A stretch of DNA of 64,000 bases from Prorocentrum cordatum (taxonomy: Eukaryota > Sar > Dinophyceae > Prorocentrales > Prorocentraceae), in contig CAUYUJ010009846.1 of the NCBI GenBank assembly GCA_963575745.1, forward strand, positions 62,001 through 126,000. The letters are read 5' to 3'. Below the pieces are notes generated by a model. That model was not told the origin of the DNA and did not search any database. It saw only the letters and a list, made by a program, of their open reading frames with translations. Shown one piece after another: positions 21,501 to 32,139 of the stretch (position 1 is its first letter; the number at the start of each line of letters is the position of its first letter). Made by a program: the position numbers and the translations under genes.

Positions 21501-21710
21501 CAGGGCATGGAGGCATGGGCACCCCTTCCCCTCCTCTGAGCCCCGGCTGCGTCTCCGGGGGGCGGCCCCAGGGCAGCCTGCGGTCCCTGGACGCCCCGAC
21601 GGACGGCACGCCGGCCAGCAGCCGGCAGCCCGCCGGGGCCGAGGAGGGCGGCCCCGCCGCCGCCCGCGAGGGCCGCAGTCGGCCGCCGTCGCCTTCGGGC
21701 GGCCAGATGA

Positions 21711-21790
21711 GGAGCAGGAGGAGGAGGAGGAGGAGGAGGAGGAGGAGGAGGAGGAGGAGGAGGAGGAGGAGGAGGAGGAGGAGGAGGAGG
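21711..21790. repeat. (GAG)n microsatellite
   Basis: Uninterrupted GAG tract of about 75 bases. The Arg, Glu and Gly homopolymer ORFs across it are artefacts. Confidence 0.95.
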
Positions 21791-21965
21791 GAGGGAGAGG
21801 AGGGACAGGAGGAGGGGAGTCGGGGCGGTGTGCGGCCTGCGGCCTTCGGCGGGCGCCGGCGTGGCCGTCGTGGTCCGGCGCCGTGCCTCAGGCGCAGAGA
21901 GGCCCCCAGACACGAGCGCCAGCCTTCTCCAGGGGTCCGAGGGTGTCTTTCTGCGCGCACGATGG

Positions 21966-21971
21966 CATACC

Positions 21972-22008
<37 letters not shown>

Positions 22009-22015
22009 CACACAT

Positions 22016-22046
<31 letters not shown>

Positions 22047-22048
22047 CG
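21966..22048. repeat. (TA)n/(CA)n tract
   Basis: Two TA runs separated by ACACATACACACATACACAC. Self-complementary, directly left of a family-B element. Confidence 0.9.
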
Positions 22049-22059
22049 TACATACACGC

Positions 22060-22246
22060 ACCCAGAGATCCAACGTAATCAAAAAAACTCGACGGAGTTT
22101 TTTCGCAGCTTTCGGCCTTTAGGGGCCCTTACCGGGCCTCGGGACCGTCAAAAAACGACTCAGGACGAAAAATTGATCCATAGGAATGGGTCGAGACTTC
22201 CAGGGACCCCGTACTGAAAAATTCACGACATCGGATCTCTGGGTAT
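22060..22246. mobile_element. Family B TIR element, copy 1 (about 187 bp)
   Basis: Terminal inverted repeats: ACCCAGAGATCC at 22,060 and GGATCTCTGGGT at 22,235-22,246. The interior shares CCTTACCGGGCCTCGGGAC and GGAATGGGTCGAGACT with copies at about 44,465 and 49,421. Non-coding, MITE-like. No target duplication was recognised. Confidence 0.8.
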
Positions 22247-22399
22247 ATTGATGCGTGTGTGTGTAGAAACGGTGGCCATCCTCGTTCCAATGTGCATGTG
22301 CACCCTGATTCCCGAATACTTCCTCGACGGGCCCCAGTTCATTCTGCTGATCAGCAGCTGCCGTCGCATCCTCATCCGCCTCAACAACAGTCCTTCTGT

Positions 22400-23460
22400 G
22401 CAACTTGTTTCCCATATTGTTGTTGCTGCTGTTGAATACTCATGTCTTAAACTTACGGTTGATCCCCCTCCGGTGCGAATCCATTGACGTGCCAATGCCG
22501 GGGACCGCAACACTGTTGTTATCAGGGAATCCTTGCACCTCATGTAGGGTCCCTGGCCCCCGAACTACAACAAAAACGGCCCCAGCCTGATACTTCCTCC
22601 CATTTCAAAGAAAGATGCGGGCAATACTTATATCCATATCCAGAGCGTCGTGGACTTGTTGGGAAGGGGTTCCGCAAGGCCGAGCCACACCGTATCTGGA
22701 TAAAAAAACAAAAGCCTTCTGGGGGAAAAGTTCATCCATATCCAGTGCGCCTCCGGTTACTGGGGAAGAGAGCCCAAAGCGTCAAGACGCACTGGATGTG
22801 GATATAACAATTGCCCGCAAAAGACGCGCTCTCGTGCGGGGCGTCCTTACAAGGTCTCAAAGGATCGGGCTCTCGCGTGGGATTTCTTTGCAGTGGATTG
22901 GGGCGCCGCGCCCTCGACACTCGGGAATCACGCTTTCGCTTTGGACTTCCTCGCGATCATACGTGGGAATCGAGCTATCCTTCGAGATCTCCTCGCGATT
23001 GATGCAGGACTGGCGCTTCAGCGACCCGCCCGCTCAACCAGGTCGTCTGGGTCCGCCCCGCCCGACCCGCCCGTTAGGGTCCGCCCGCCCGCCCCGCCCC
23101 GTCTGGTTCTGCCGTTTGTTTTCCTGCTCCTGGCTCCTAACCCCCCATCCTGCCATGTCGTGCTCCTGCTCCTAACCCCCTACCCCCTATCGAGGAGGAG
23201 GGGCGGGGAGGAGCGAGGAGGAGGAGGAGGAGGAGGCTTTCCTGCTCCTAACATCTTCTCCCTCCCCCATGTCCCTTCCCTCCTCCCTCCCGTCCCGTGT
23301 GTTAGGGGCTGCGCCTACTACATGTGGCAGGTAAGGAAGATATACCCCCAGAGGGGTACGATCGAAGACGAAGAGGGCGGGTATCGAGAGTTTGGGATAC
23401 ACATGTGGAGTGACGCGCGAGCCGATCAGAGCGAACAGTCGTAAAATGTATGTTGGAGTC
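22400..23460 (+). repeat. Dispersed repeat D, copy 1 (about 1 kb)
   Basis: Blocks match the reverse complement of 45,466-46,200 and 46,190-46,600: a (GTTGTTG)-type tract with GAACTACAACAA, GGGAATCACGCTTTCGCTTT, CTCGCGATTGATGCAGGAC, a run of CCGCCCG motifs and TTCCTTACCTGCCACATG-type sequence on the opposite strand. No coding signal. It could be a decayed long element. Confidence 0.65.
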
Positions 23461-23764
23461 CTGACATAATCCCGAATGAGAGAATCCGAGCGTCCAGGGC
23501 GGAGATCGAAACAAGCCTCCTCGAAGAGGAAATCGAAGCTCCATATTTGGCGGCTCTCGAGCCCAGGAGCCGCCCAAGGGTAAGCCGTCTCAACACTAAG
23601 CAGCTCGCTTTTTGTCTAGCATGCAGAGTGCTAAGCAGTACTGTACCACTGCTTGTACAACTCTCGAACCACCATACCGCTATTGTGCCTCTGCTCGTAC
23701 CGTTGGCCGCCCGATGTTCGGACTCGGTGACCTGCTGCAGACCGGGGTTTGCGCATCAAGGGTT

Positions 23765-23935
23765 TTGTTGTTTCCAGGAGGGAGAAAACACAGACACAAT
23801 TTATCGTCGATTCCCCCGAAAATATAGGAAAATATGGGCAGTGGGGGGGAAGACAAAAACCCAGAATCCATGGGAAAATATGGGGCATCCTTTTATTTGC
23901 GTCTATTTATTAGTGTGTCCCAGGGCCCCCTCATG
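23765..23935 (+). repeat. Dispersed repeat K, copy 1
   Basis: Starts near AAAACACAGACACAATTTATC and contains CGTCGATTCCCCCG, GGGGGGGAAGAC and GTGTGTCCCAGGGCCCC. Copies lie at 46,935-47,110 and 51,180-51,335. The ends are faintly inverted (ACACAGACAC versus GTGTGTCCC), so this may be another small TIR element. Confidence 0.65.
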
Positions 23936-26010
23936 TTTGTCCTGTGCCTTTGGGCTTCCTTGAGCGCTCTCCCCTCCCCCTCCCCCCGCGCAGGCACCCT
24001 CGTCTTGTCTCCTCCCGCTTGCCCGCCAGACAATTCGCCTTTCGGCTGCCCAGCATACGGTAGAGGGAAACAATTCGTGGACACGCCCCCGGCCCCAAAA
24101 CCCAAACGTGGCAAGCGCGGGGAAGATTGCAGTCGAAGTGCAGCTCATTCAATTCACCGCCAACATTGATCATGGGGGGGTGGGGCATCGACAGATGACT
24201 GCGGCGTGAGTGTTCGCTAATTTCTTCCGAGGCCTGTAGCCACGCGCTGGGGCGGATTGCCTCTGCCGCGCCGCCGGCGAAAAAAAGTCATGGAGCTTCT
24301 TGTCGCTTCTTTGAGGCCACTGGGAGGGGCCCGGCCCTTCGACAGCCGGCTTTTGCTTCGGCTCGCCAGCTCCCAGAAGGCCCTCGACCGCTCCTGCCAG
24401 GGACCAGCTTGTCTTCCGTGTTTCTTTTCTCGTGATCTTGCGATGGCCCCCGGGCGCCGAAAACGGGGAACAAGACTCCGTCCGGCGCGACATGGCTTGA
24501 GCTGCCAAGGATATTTGAGCAGAGGGGGCCCCCAATCCATGCCGCCCTTCTCGGGGCTGGGGGGGGGCTCCGAGCAGATGGGGTCGGAGGGGGTCGCGTC
24601 GAGAAGAGTATGTGGAAAAAAACACCTAAACCTACCCTCCCACCCTAGGTGTGCACAACCACTGGGCAGCATACATGCGTCTGAAGTTATTTCGCTGCAC
24701 CCGTGTGGAAACGCAGGGAACCGCCCCCTCGCATGAGAAACGCAGACTCTTCTCAGCACGGTCGGAGGGTCGCGCCGCACCGCCGACGGCACTGGCGGTG
24801 CGGCTCGATCCGGGGACCGAGCTTCGCCATGATGCCGACGTCGCCGAGGCATCGGCGATGCGGCCGCGATCCTCCGACACCAGCTGCCCGGGCCGCAACC
24901 TGGGCGGCTGGGGGCCCAGAGGCCCGAGCTGCAGCCCTCCCGCATCGTAAGGATGGGCAACCCTCCCAACTTGGCATCCCAGGTCTCTCAACAAGCGTGG
25001 GGGGGGGGGGATCGCGTGGGGGGGGAGGGAAACCGCTGTCCTTCGAGGGGCGTGGGGAGGTTGGGGAGCGAGGGGGAGTGGGCTTGGGGCACGTCGGGGG
25101 GCGGGCAAGGGGCGTCGGACAGGTTGGCCCGGGGGGGGGGGCTTATTGAAGGATCTGGGGTGCCCTTGCATCCTTGCCTCCTCGGCCCGTCCTTGGCCAC
25201 TTTCGTTGGCTGCGCCCCGCTCGAAAAGCTTTGAAGTGGGCGTCCAAGGCCCTTGCATCCTGATCGTGCATATTTATGATACGGGCCGAGTGTTTTTTTT
25301 TCAAGTGCTTCAGTACGGGGTTCCCCGATCCTTCCCCGGGTCCACTTCTGCCTCCTGAGCTGTGTTGTCCACGGCCCCCGGGCGGGGCGGGGGCCCCCCG
25401 AGGCCGAAACCGCGAAAGCCTCCGCACTGCACTTTTCCATACGCCTGGGGCCTGGGCATCGTCGTCCTCGCCGTCGCCGTCGTCGTCGCCGTCGCCGCTG
25501 GCACTGCCCGACGCGCGCCCGCGCGCGCCCCGAGGCGGAGGCCCGGCCCGACCTGGGCGAGGCGAGCCCGAGGCGGGGCGGGGGCCCCCGGAGCCCGCCG
25601 CCCGGGGCGAGGCAGGCGAGTGCGGCCCTGGCGTCGCCGCTGAAGCGCTGGCAGGCGGGCTCCCGCTCGCGCGCGCGCGCCGGCTGCCGGGGGAGGAAAC
25701 TCTTGCTTGGCATCGCTCGGACGTGGGCATTTTTCCTTCGGCGAGGACCATCGAGGAGCATCCCTGATCATGTGGCGAAGAAGCCACGCACGAAACCGAA
25801 ATCAACACAGGGGATGGACGTCCGAGCGATGGCGAGTCTGGGCCTCCCAGATCGGAGTGTCGCGCCGCATCGATGTGCAGCCCGACTTTCTCCGCGCCGA
25901 CGTCGCCGACGAATCGCCGACTTCGCCAGCGCAGGGCCGATGCATCGGCGATGCATTCGCGATGCGGCGCGATCTTCCGACCCCATCTACTCGGACTCCA
26001 TCTAGGAGGC
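23936..26010. other. No supported gene; GC-rich, with two related blocks and a family-B-like remnant
   Basis: 24,745-24,885 and 25,860-25,985 share GGGTCGCGCCGCA/GTGTCGCGCCGCA and repeated GACGTCGCCGA...CATCGGCGATGC strings. 25,290-25,430 resembles a reverse family-B element (GTACGGGGTTCCCC, CACGGCCCCCGGGCGGGG). Long overlapping ORFs on both strands at 25,140-25,810 reflect GC content; one minus-strand frame has a GDGDDDGDGEDDD run, but no domain was recognised. Confidence 0.5.
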
Positions 26011-26019
26011 CATTGGAAA

Positions 26020-26175
26020 AGGTGCCTACACCGCTACCCTCGCCTCACTTTCCCCTTTTTGGGCCCTCCTGGGAGGCCCTCAGCGCCACCGCCGGATTCG
26101 CCTCGAACTCTTGGTCCGAACGCACTCCGGGAGAGGTCCGGGAAGTAGCGGCATCGGTACCGTTTGGCTTCCCCA
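26020..26175 (+). repeat. Dispersed repeat E, copy 3
   Basis: CTCCTGGGAGGCCCTCAGCG, CCGCCGGATTCGCCTCGAAC and GGGAGAGGTCCGGGAAG match 6,325-6,415 closely. Confidence 0.75.
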
Positions 26176-26240
26176 CGTGCTGTGCGCGGGGGGGGTCCTG
26201 GGAGGCGCTCTTGGACCTTCGGAGGTGATGGGCCGATTTT

Positions 26241-26277
26241 CCACCTCCTCCTCCTCCTCCTCCTCCTCCTCCTCCTC
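26241..26277. repeat. (CTC)n microsatellite next to array B
   Basis: CTC tract followed by degenerate CGCCTCCCGCCTCC repeats to 26,350. This mirrors the GGAGGA-rich flank of array A. Confidence 0.9.
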
Positions 26278-26359
26278 TGTCTCGTTCTGAGTACGGGCGT
26301 ATCCTTCCTTCCGCCTCCCCTCGCCTCCCGCCTCCTGCCTCCTGCCTGCGTCTTTCCTA

Positions 26360-27480
26360 CCACCTGGACTAGATCTCACGGCGGCCACCTGCGCAATTGT
26401 CGCCACTTTCGTGGGCTTACGGGGGTCCGGGCGCAATGGCGCCATGCGCGCACCCGAGCTAGACCTCGCGTCTCTGTGGGGTTGCTGCGACCTGCTTAAC
26501 TGCCGCCACTTTCGTTCGCTCCTGGGCAATCCGGCGGGGTGGTCTTACGCGCATCCAGACTAGACCTGGCGTCTCCCTGGAGTGTTGCCACTTGCACAGC
26601 TGCCGCCACTTTCGTTGGCCCCTGGGAGGTCCAACGCAGTGGCGTCATACGCGCATTCAGACTCAACCTCGCGGCTCCCTGGTAGTGCTGCCACATGCAC
26701 ACCCGTAGCCGCTTTCGTGGGCTCCTCAGGGGGGCCAGCGCAGTGGCGTCATAAGCGCACTAGACCTCGCGGCCGCCTGGGGGTGCTGCCACCGTGGCAT
26801 CCGCCGCCACTTTCGTGGGTTCCTGGGGGGGCGAGCGGCATGGTGCCTTAGGCACATCCAGACTACGTACACCTCGCGGCTCCCTGGGGTGCTGCTACCT
26901 GCACAGCCGTCACCACGTTCATGGGCTCCTGTTGGGGCCAGCGCAGTGGCAGCGGATCCATCGCACATTCAGACCAGACTTCGCATCTCTCGGAGGTGCT
27001 GCCACCCGCGCAACTTTCGCCGCTTTCGTGCGCTCCTAGGAGGTCCCGCGGAGTGGTGTCTTACGCGCACCCAGATTCGACCTCGCGTTTCTCTGGGGGG
27101 CTGCCACCTGCGCAACCGTCGCCACTGTCGCGGGCACCTCGGAGGCCGAGTGGCGTGGTGCCTTCCGCACATCAAGACTAGTCCTCGCGCCACCTGCGCA
27201 GCTGTCGTTACGTACGTGGGCGCCTGAGAGGTCCCGCGGAGTGGTCTTACGCGCATCCAGGGGAAACGTCGCAGCTCCTTGGGTGTGCTACCACCTGCGT
27301 AGTTGTCGCCAGTTGTGTGGGCTCCTCGGAGGCCTCGCGGAGTGGTGCCGTACGCACATCCAGACTACACTCTCACGGCGGCTTGAGGTGGCTGCGACCT
27401 GCTTCGCCTCCTCCGTGTGGTCCCTGGAGGCCCAGCAGGGCGAAGGTGTCCGCGGATCCAGACGAGACTTGGCAGCTCCT
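26360..27480 (-). repeat. 102-bp satellite array B (about 11 diverged units, inverted relative to array A)
   Basis: Units recur every 101-109 bases over most of the array, marked by CGCCACTTTCGTGGGCTCCT variants (26,402; 26,506; 26,607; 26,708; 26,809; 26,911; 27,020; 27,121; then less regular at 27,206 and 27,308). The reverse complement of an array A unit gives the same order: CAGATTAGACCTCGCC, CTGTCGCCACTTTCG, then CAGCGGAGTGAC, against CAGACTAGACCTCGCG, CTGCCGCCACTTTCG and CAGCGCAGTGGCG here. Units are more diverged from each other than in array A, so this array looks older. Confidence 0.85.
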
Positions 27481-27524
27481 GTGGGCGCTCGTTGGTGTCG
27501 TCCCTTATTGTGGTTTGAGTTGTG

Positions 27525-27844
27525 AGAGCGCGTGCGTGGGTGGGGGCGTTGAACGTGGTCCGACGTTGTTTGGCGAAGAGCTCAAGCAAATGAAGCCGTC
27601 GGATGTCTGGGGGGGCCCAGACGCTGAAGATCTCCACAGTACCGGATCGACCTTCAGTCTGGATGGACCCCTTGGATTGCCATCTGGGGCCCCAATCGGT
27701 TCGGTGACCACACCGCGTGGTGAGTCAGTGGCTATTCGAATTGACCCCACGGTTTTGGAGTTTGGGTCGTTCTCCGAGGATGTCTCGGGCGATTGGGGCC
27801 TTCAGGGTCAAAGAACCGTGCGGTGGCGGACCGTCTTGTGAGGT
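27525..27844 (+). CDS. Unassigned ORF segment, possible exon
   Basis: Within a longer open frame, the part after array B has an ordinary amino-acid mix (FGEELKQMKPSDVWGG, then PIGSVTTPRGESVAIRIDP) and no repeat character, ending at TGA 27,839-27,841. No homologue or domain was recognised, no start is convincing, and the upstream part of the frame is satellite. It may be a chance ORF or an exon fragment. Confidence 0.22.
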
Positions 27845-28125
27845 CTCTTGGGGTTTCGAGGTCACCGCTCGGTCTGTCACCGCTAGGTCACCGTTTGTTC
27901 TGCCAGTCTGAAATCTTTGTTACCCCAAAATGACCTCTTGGGAGCAAAAGGTGCATCATCAGCACCAGCAGCCGCGGAGGTGCAAGCAGGAAGAGATGGG
28001 AGCTGCGGGATGAACGGCAATGCTGACAGGAAGAAGTCCAGTACCAGTGTGAGTAGGACGTGCCGGATAAGGTGAGCGGCGACGAAATTGAGGAAGTTGA
28101 CAGAGAGGGGGGAGAGGAATGGAGG

Positions 28126-28159
<34 letters not shown>

Positions 28160-28724
28160 AAAGGCGGGGGTGAGGGCGAATAGGGCATTAGGTCAAGTGG
28201 AGATGGATGCGGTGCAGCAGGACGGCGGTATGGTGGAGTAGGACTGTGATATGGAACAGGCGAAAGGGGGAGGAGCAGATGCAGCAGCGTCAGCAAAGCA
28301 TGAAGGAATTTCGGAGGACCATGAGATGAAGGTGGGGGGGAGAAGGTTGAGGAAGGCGAACAACTTTGCGGTCCTGTGCTGACGCACACGCGCATTTGTG
28401 TTTTTCTGTGTGCACCTCCGGTTGCTACCTGTATCAATATGGTTGCCTCAAGTATCTGCCTACACAGTTCTTTTAAGACGCTCTCTGTCTTGCTTGCCCT
28501 TCCAGCCACGTCGCGCGCTACACCTTGCAGAGGCATTCGGTCAACTCTGCTGGGCTGCGAGACCCCCGAGAGCTCCTACAGACGTCGGGCTACGGAGTGT
28601 CTTCGTCCGACGGAGCTCGCCCAGAGGACTCGGAGCTTCGAGGTGGTCGGCGGCCGCTAGCTTGTCGCCCGCTTTGCCATCCCTTCTTTCCCTCTCTCAG
28701 AGGAGGAAAGGGTACTCATACCTC
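27845..28724. other. No gene recognised
   Basis: Lower-complexity purine-rich patches (a GGAGCA run at 28,125-28,160) and otherwise unique sequence. Pro/Ser-rich minus-strand ORFs are compositional. Confidence 0.5.
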
Positions 28725-28830
28725 TACCCTTCGGCCGTTTTCATCTTTTTGGACCTCCTGGGAGGCCCTCGTCGCCACCGCTGGATTCGCCTCGAAGTCC
28801 TGGTCTGTACCTCTTGGATCCATCACCCTT
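28725..28830 (+). repeat. Dispersed repeat E, copy 4
   Basis: CTCCTGGGAGGCCCTCGTCG and CGCTGGATTCGCCTCGAAGT match the other copies. Confidence 0.75.
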
Positions 28831-29209
28831 CCCGCTCGCCTCCCGTCAGACCTTCCCCCTGCTTCCCCTTTCCCTCTCCTCTCCTGCTCGTCCTCTTGCT
28901 CCTCCGCCGCCTCCTTCACAAATGCGCACTACTTGTTTTGATTGCGCACCGAACGATATGGGGTTCGCTATGGAAGCCCAGGTTCGCTATGACACACGTC
29001 GGCGGATGGAGGGCAGACGTAGTGCAAATGAAAACGGATGGGTGGGGCGGTGGGTAAGATGTCGGATGTGGCGCGGGCGCGCTTAGCTTGTCTCCTTCCC
29101 CTCCTCCTCCCTGCACCTGCGAGGGAGGGGCTCAGCCGCGACTCTGGTACGGACCCGTCACCTCCCCTGATCCAGATCGCTCCCTGATCCAGATCGCGCG
29201 GGGCGCCTC

Positions 29210-29780
29210 TTAGAGCGTCTTGGGCGCCTCGGCGAGCTTCTCGGGGCCTCTTAGGGGTCTTTTGGGAGCCGATTGGAGGCCTCTTGGGCGCCCGTTGGGG
29301 CCTCCTGGGGCCTCCTGGGCGCCTCTTGGGGCCCTCTTGAAGCGCTGTTGGAAGCCTTCGGAGCGCTCTAGGAGCCCTCTTGGGCCATCTTGGAGCCATC
29401 TTGAGGCCTCGGATGGCCATCAGAAGCGAAAAGGCGATAAAGCCGAAAACACATATTTGTTGTTCCCGGGGTTTTGGAAGGATTTGGGCCTGGGGGAGCT
29501 CGTTGGCCAAATGGAGCCGTCTTGGCGCGGTCGGGGCCTCTTGCAGCATCATGGGAACCATAGGCGCTCTTAGGGTCATCTTAAGCAGTGCCCCCCCCTC
29601 CAGGAGGCCAAAGTGTGGCCAACACCTTAGTAACATCAATGATTTTGGCATTCTCGCTGGGGCCTCTTGGATCGTCTTGGGCGCCTCTGGGGGGCTTCTT
29701 GGGGCATCTTGGGGGTCTCTTGGGAGCCTCTTGGGGGCATCCTGGGGTCCTCGTGGGGGCCTCTTGGGGCCTCCTGGCAG
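29210..29780. repeat. Degenerate CTTGGGGCCTC minisatellite, block 1
   Basis: Loose repeats of TCTTGGGGGCCTCTTGGG and GCCTCCTGGGCGCCTCTTGG. Related blocks occur at about 32,140-33,850 and 54,970-55,330. Confidence 0.75.
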
Positions 29781-29934
29781 TAAAGCCAGTTATTTTGGCT
29801 TCCTCGCCGAGGCCGTTGTGGACGCACCAGCGACACGCCGAACGCCCCGTCCAGGTCCAGGGGTGGAGGTAAAGGGAGGGGTAAACCCTTCTCCGAAGAG
29901 GAAGAAGGGGGTGGAAGAGGAAACGCCCTAAACC

Positions 29935-30135
29935 ACATGCCCTCAAGGACTGGTGGGATTATGCGTCGGCCGTCCAAGACCCAGGGGTGCTGCTGGCTAA
30001 GCTCGGTGTACAGCCTGCCGCTTCTCAACGGCCGGGGCCGCCTCCTGAAGCACGGGATCTGCCTGCAGGCGGCGTCGGGGTCGGCCATCAGGTTATGCAT
30101 CTCCCTGGTGTCCCTCGCCGGAACGCAACTGCACC
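29935..30135 (-). CDS. Possible exon, minus strand, unknown product
   Basis: A minus-strand frame reads through a stretch of unremarkable composition (MHNLMADPDAACRQIPCF, then LYTELSQQHPWVLDGRRIIP). It sits between low-complexity sequences and is not repetitive in the window. GGTAG and TGCAG upstream on the minus strand could serve as splice acceptors. No domain was recognised, and the plus strand is also open here, so this is weak. Confidence 0.25.
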
Positions 30136-30780
30136 CTACCCCCCCCCCCACCACACACATACACCTACTCCTACCTGTATATATGTATGAGGTTGATGGG
30201 CATAGTTGTACATGTGGATGTACCTATATACATATATAACAAGCCAACGGCGGGAGCATGCGTTTGGCTCTGCCCGAGAGGTGCAGAGAGGGTGCGGGCG
30301 CGCAGGCGTCGACCAGGAACGTGCTGCACGCTTTCGGGGCCGCCGCGGCGCGCTTTGCCGTGCGCGCGGTGTTCGTCGCGTGGGCGGGCCAGAGGTGGCG
30401 CGGCCGGACACGGGGCGAGGACGGTCGCGGTGGGTGACCGCGTTTGCGGGGGCGTCGTGGTCGTCGGCGCTGCTGTCGTCGTCGCCGTCTTCGCTGCCAC
30501 CGCGGCTGGTGTCTTCGGCGCCGTCATCTTGATGATCTACCATCGTTGGCGGTGGCTACCAAAGAGCGTCGAAACTCACAGGACGTGGAGGGTTATTATG
30601 TTTTGGTGTGTGTGTGTAACCTCAGAAGGTCTTTAGTGCTAGCCGCCCCCACTCCTAAATTTTCGGCTGGCGAGTCAACTCGTCCGTCCTCTCTTCGTCC
30701 TTCCCCTCCTCGTCATCGTTTTTTCCCTCCCACGCAATGGGCGTCTCCTGCACAGCCTGTGCGTACAAGGATATGGAGGG
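30136..30780. other. No supported gene
   Basis: Contains a short (TA)-rich patch (30,170-30,240) and a GC-rich stretch open on both strands. One plus frame has a Val/Ala-rich hydrophobic run (about 30,440-30,540) that could span a membrane, but it lies in a GTC-rich sequence that gives such runs by chance. Confidence 0.4.
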
Positions 30781-30860
30781 GGATGAGGAGGAGGAGGAGT
30801 GCGATGGGGAGGAGGAGGAGGAGGAGGAGGAGGAGGAGGAGGAGGAGGAGGAGGAGGAGG
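30780..30860. repeat. (GAG)n microsatellite
   Basis: GAG tract with a few interruptions on its left side. Confidence 0.95.
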
Positions 30861-31099
30861 GGAGGGGAATGGGAAACAGCCTTCTGCGAATACGTTCAGC
30901 GGCGACCACGACGACTGCGGCTCATTTTCCAAGTATCGTTTGGGGTCCCATTCCGTCAATAAGACCGCGCGGAAAATTATTATTTGTTCATTATTGAGGC
31001 AGGGGTTGAAGACATTCTGCGGTCACACATACCGCAAGCAGTGCTTGCACATAGAGGTTCTTTTTCGTTTTCTGAGGAACTCAGCCTGCGCGTCGGCAT

Positions 31100-31480
31100 G
31101 GCGGCTATGTGGTTGCTTTCGCCGCCCCATCGCCGCCTCGTCGCCGCCCGTCGTCTGGGCCTGCGCGTCAGGTCCGCTTCCTTGTGGGTGCCGCCACCGT
31201 CCCGTCGCCGCCCCATCGCCGCCCGCCGTCTGGGCTCCATTGTCGGGTCCACCGCCTTGCTGTCGCCGTCGCCGCCTCGTTGCCCCCAGTGTCCGGTCCG
31301 CCGCCCTGTTGTCGCCGTCGCCGCCCCCGTCGCCGCTTCGTCGCCCCCCGTCGGCTTGGTTCCAGTGTCTGGTCCGCCGCCTTATTGTCGTTGTCGCCGC
31401 CTCGTCGCCGCCCGTCGCTTGCGCTCTAGTGTCTGGCCCGCCGCCTTGCTGCCCGCAGCCCAGTCGCCGCGTCGTAATCG
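31100..31480. repeat. GTCGCCGCC-rich minisatellite
   Basis: Irregular units of about 50-78 bases with GTCCGCCGCCTTGTTGTCGC and CCTCGTCGCCGCCCGTCG variants. Confidence 0.75.
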
Positions 31481-31489
31481 CCCGTCGAT

Positions 31490-32100
31490 GTGCATTGCTG
31501 TTGTTTTGCAATGCGTTATTTTGCAGCACATAGATTGTGCTATATGGTCTGCACGGCCTAGATTGCACCACGTTGGCTGTACCACCTAAACTGCGCTGGA
31601 TAGAATTCAAAACAAAACATGTTCCGCGGCCCGCGATGGCGAGAATACGCTTATATAACACATGCTGCACATACAACAGATGTAAGTGTATACGCATATT
31701 ACACCTATAACATGCACACACGCACATACATACATGTATACGTATACACAGAATGCAAACCTACAAATATTCGTACACGAGCGTGGACCCATGGATTACA
31801 ACCGCGGAGTTGAGAGGATCGAGGTGTCGCGCGTTGGATGGCGCGAAGCTGCCATTTATTGGCGTCGCTTCTTTGAAGTTTGTATTCGTATTTGGCCATT
31901 GCAAGCGCTCAGTGCACTGATGCGGGGCCCAGGTATGCGAGGTTCACGAAAGCACGGGGTTCCAGAGGCCAGGCTGGATCAGCGTTGGAAGATTCGCGCC
32001 AGGATCGCGGCGAACGCGGGAGCGGGCCAGGGCAAACAAGGCGACGTAAAGATCACAGTGGGGCAGAGATGTCGCACATGATGAGAACACATCGCGTCAC
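31490..32100. other. No gene recognised
   Basis: Includes an AT/CA-rich patch (31,670-31,765: ACATACATACATGTATACGT). Otherwise unique. Confidence 0.5.
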
Positions 32101-32139
32101 TTACTCGCCGCGTCGGGCGTTTGTTGGACCGTCACGGGG

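Noticed and set aside
21966-22048. TA-rich hairpin as a regulatory structure
   Set aside because: It is a simple TA/CA microsatellite; similar tracts are scattered through the window without consistent context.
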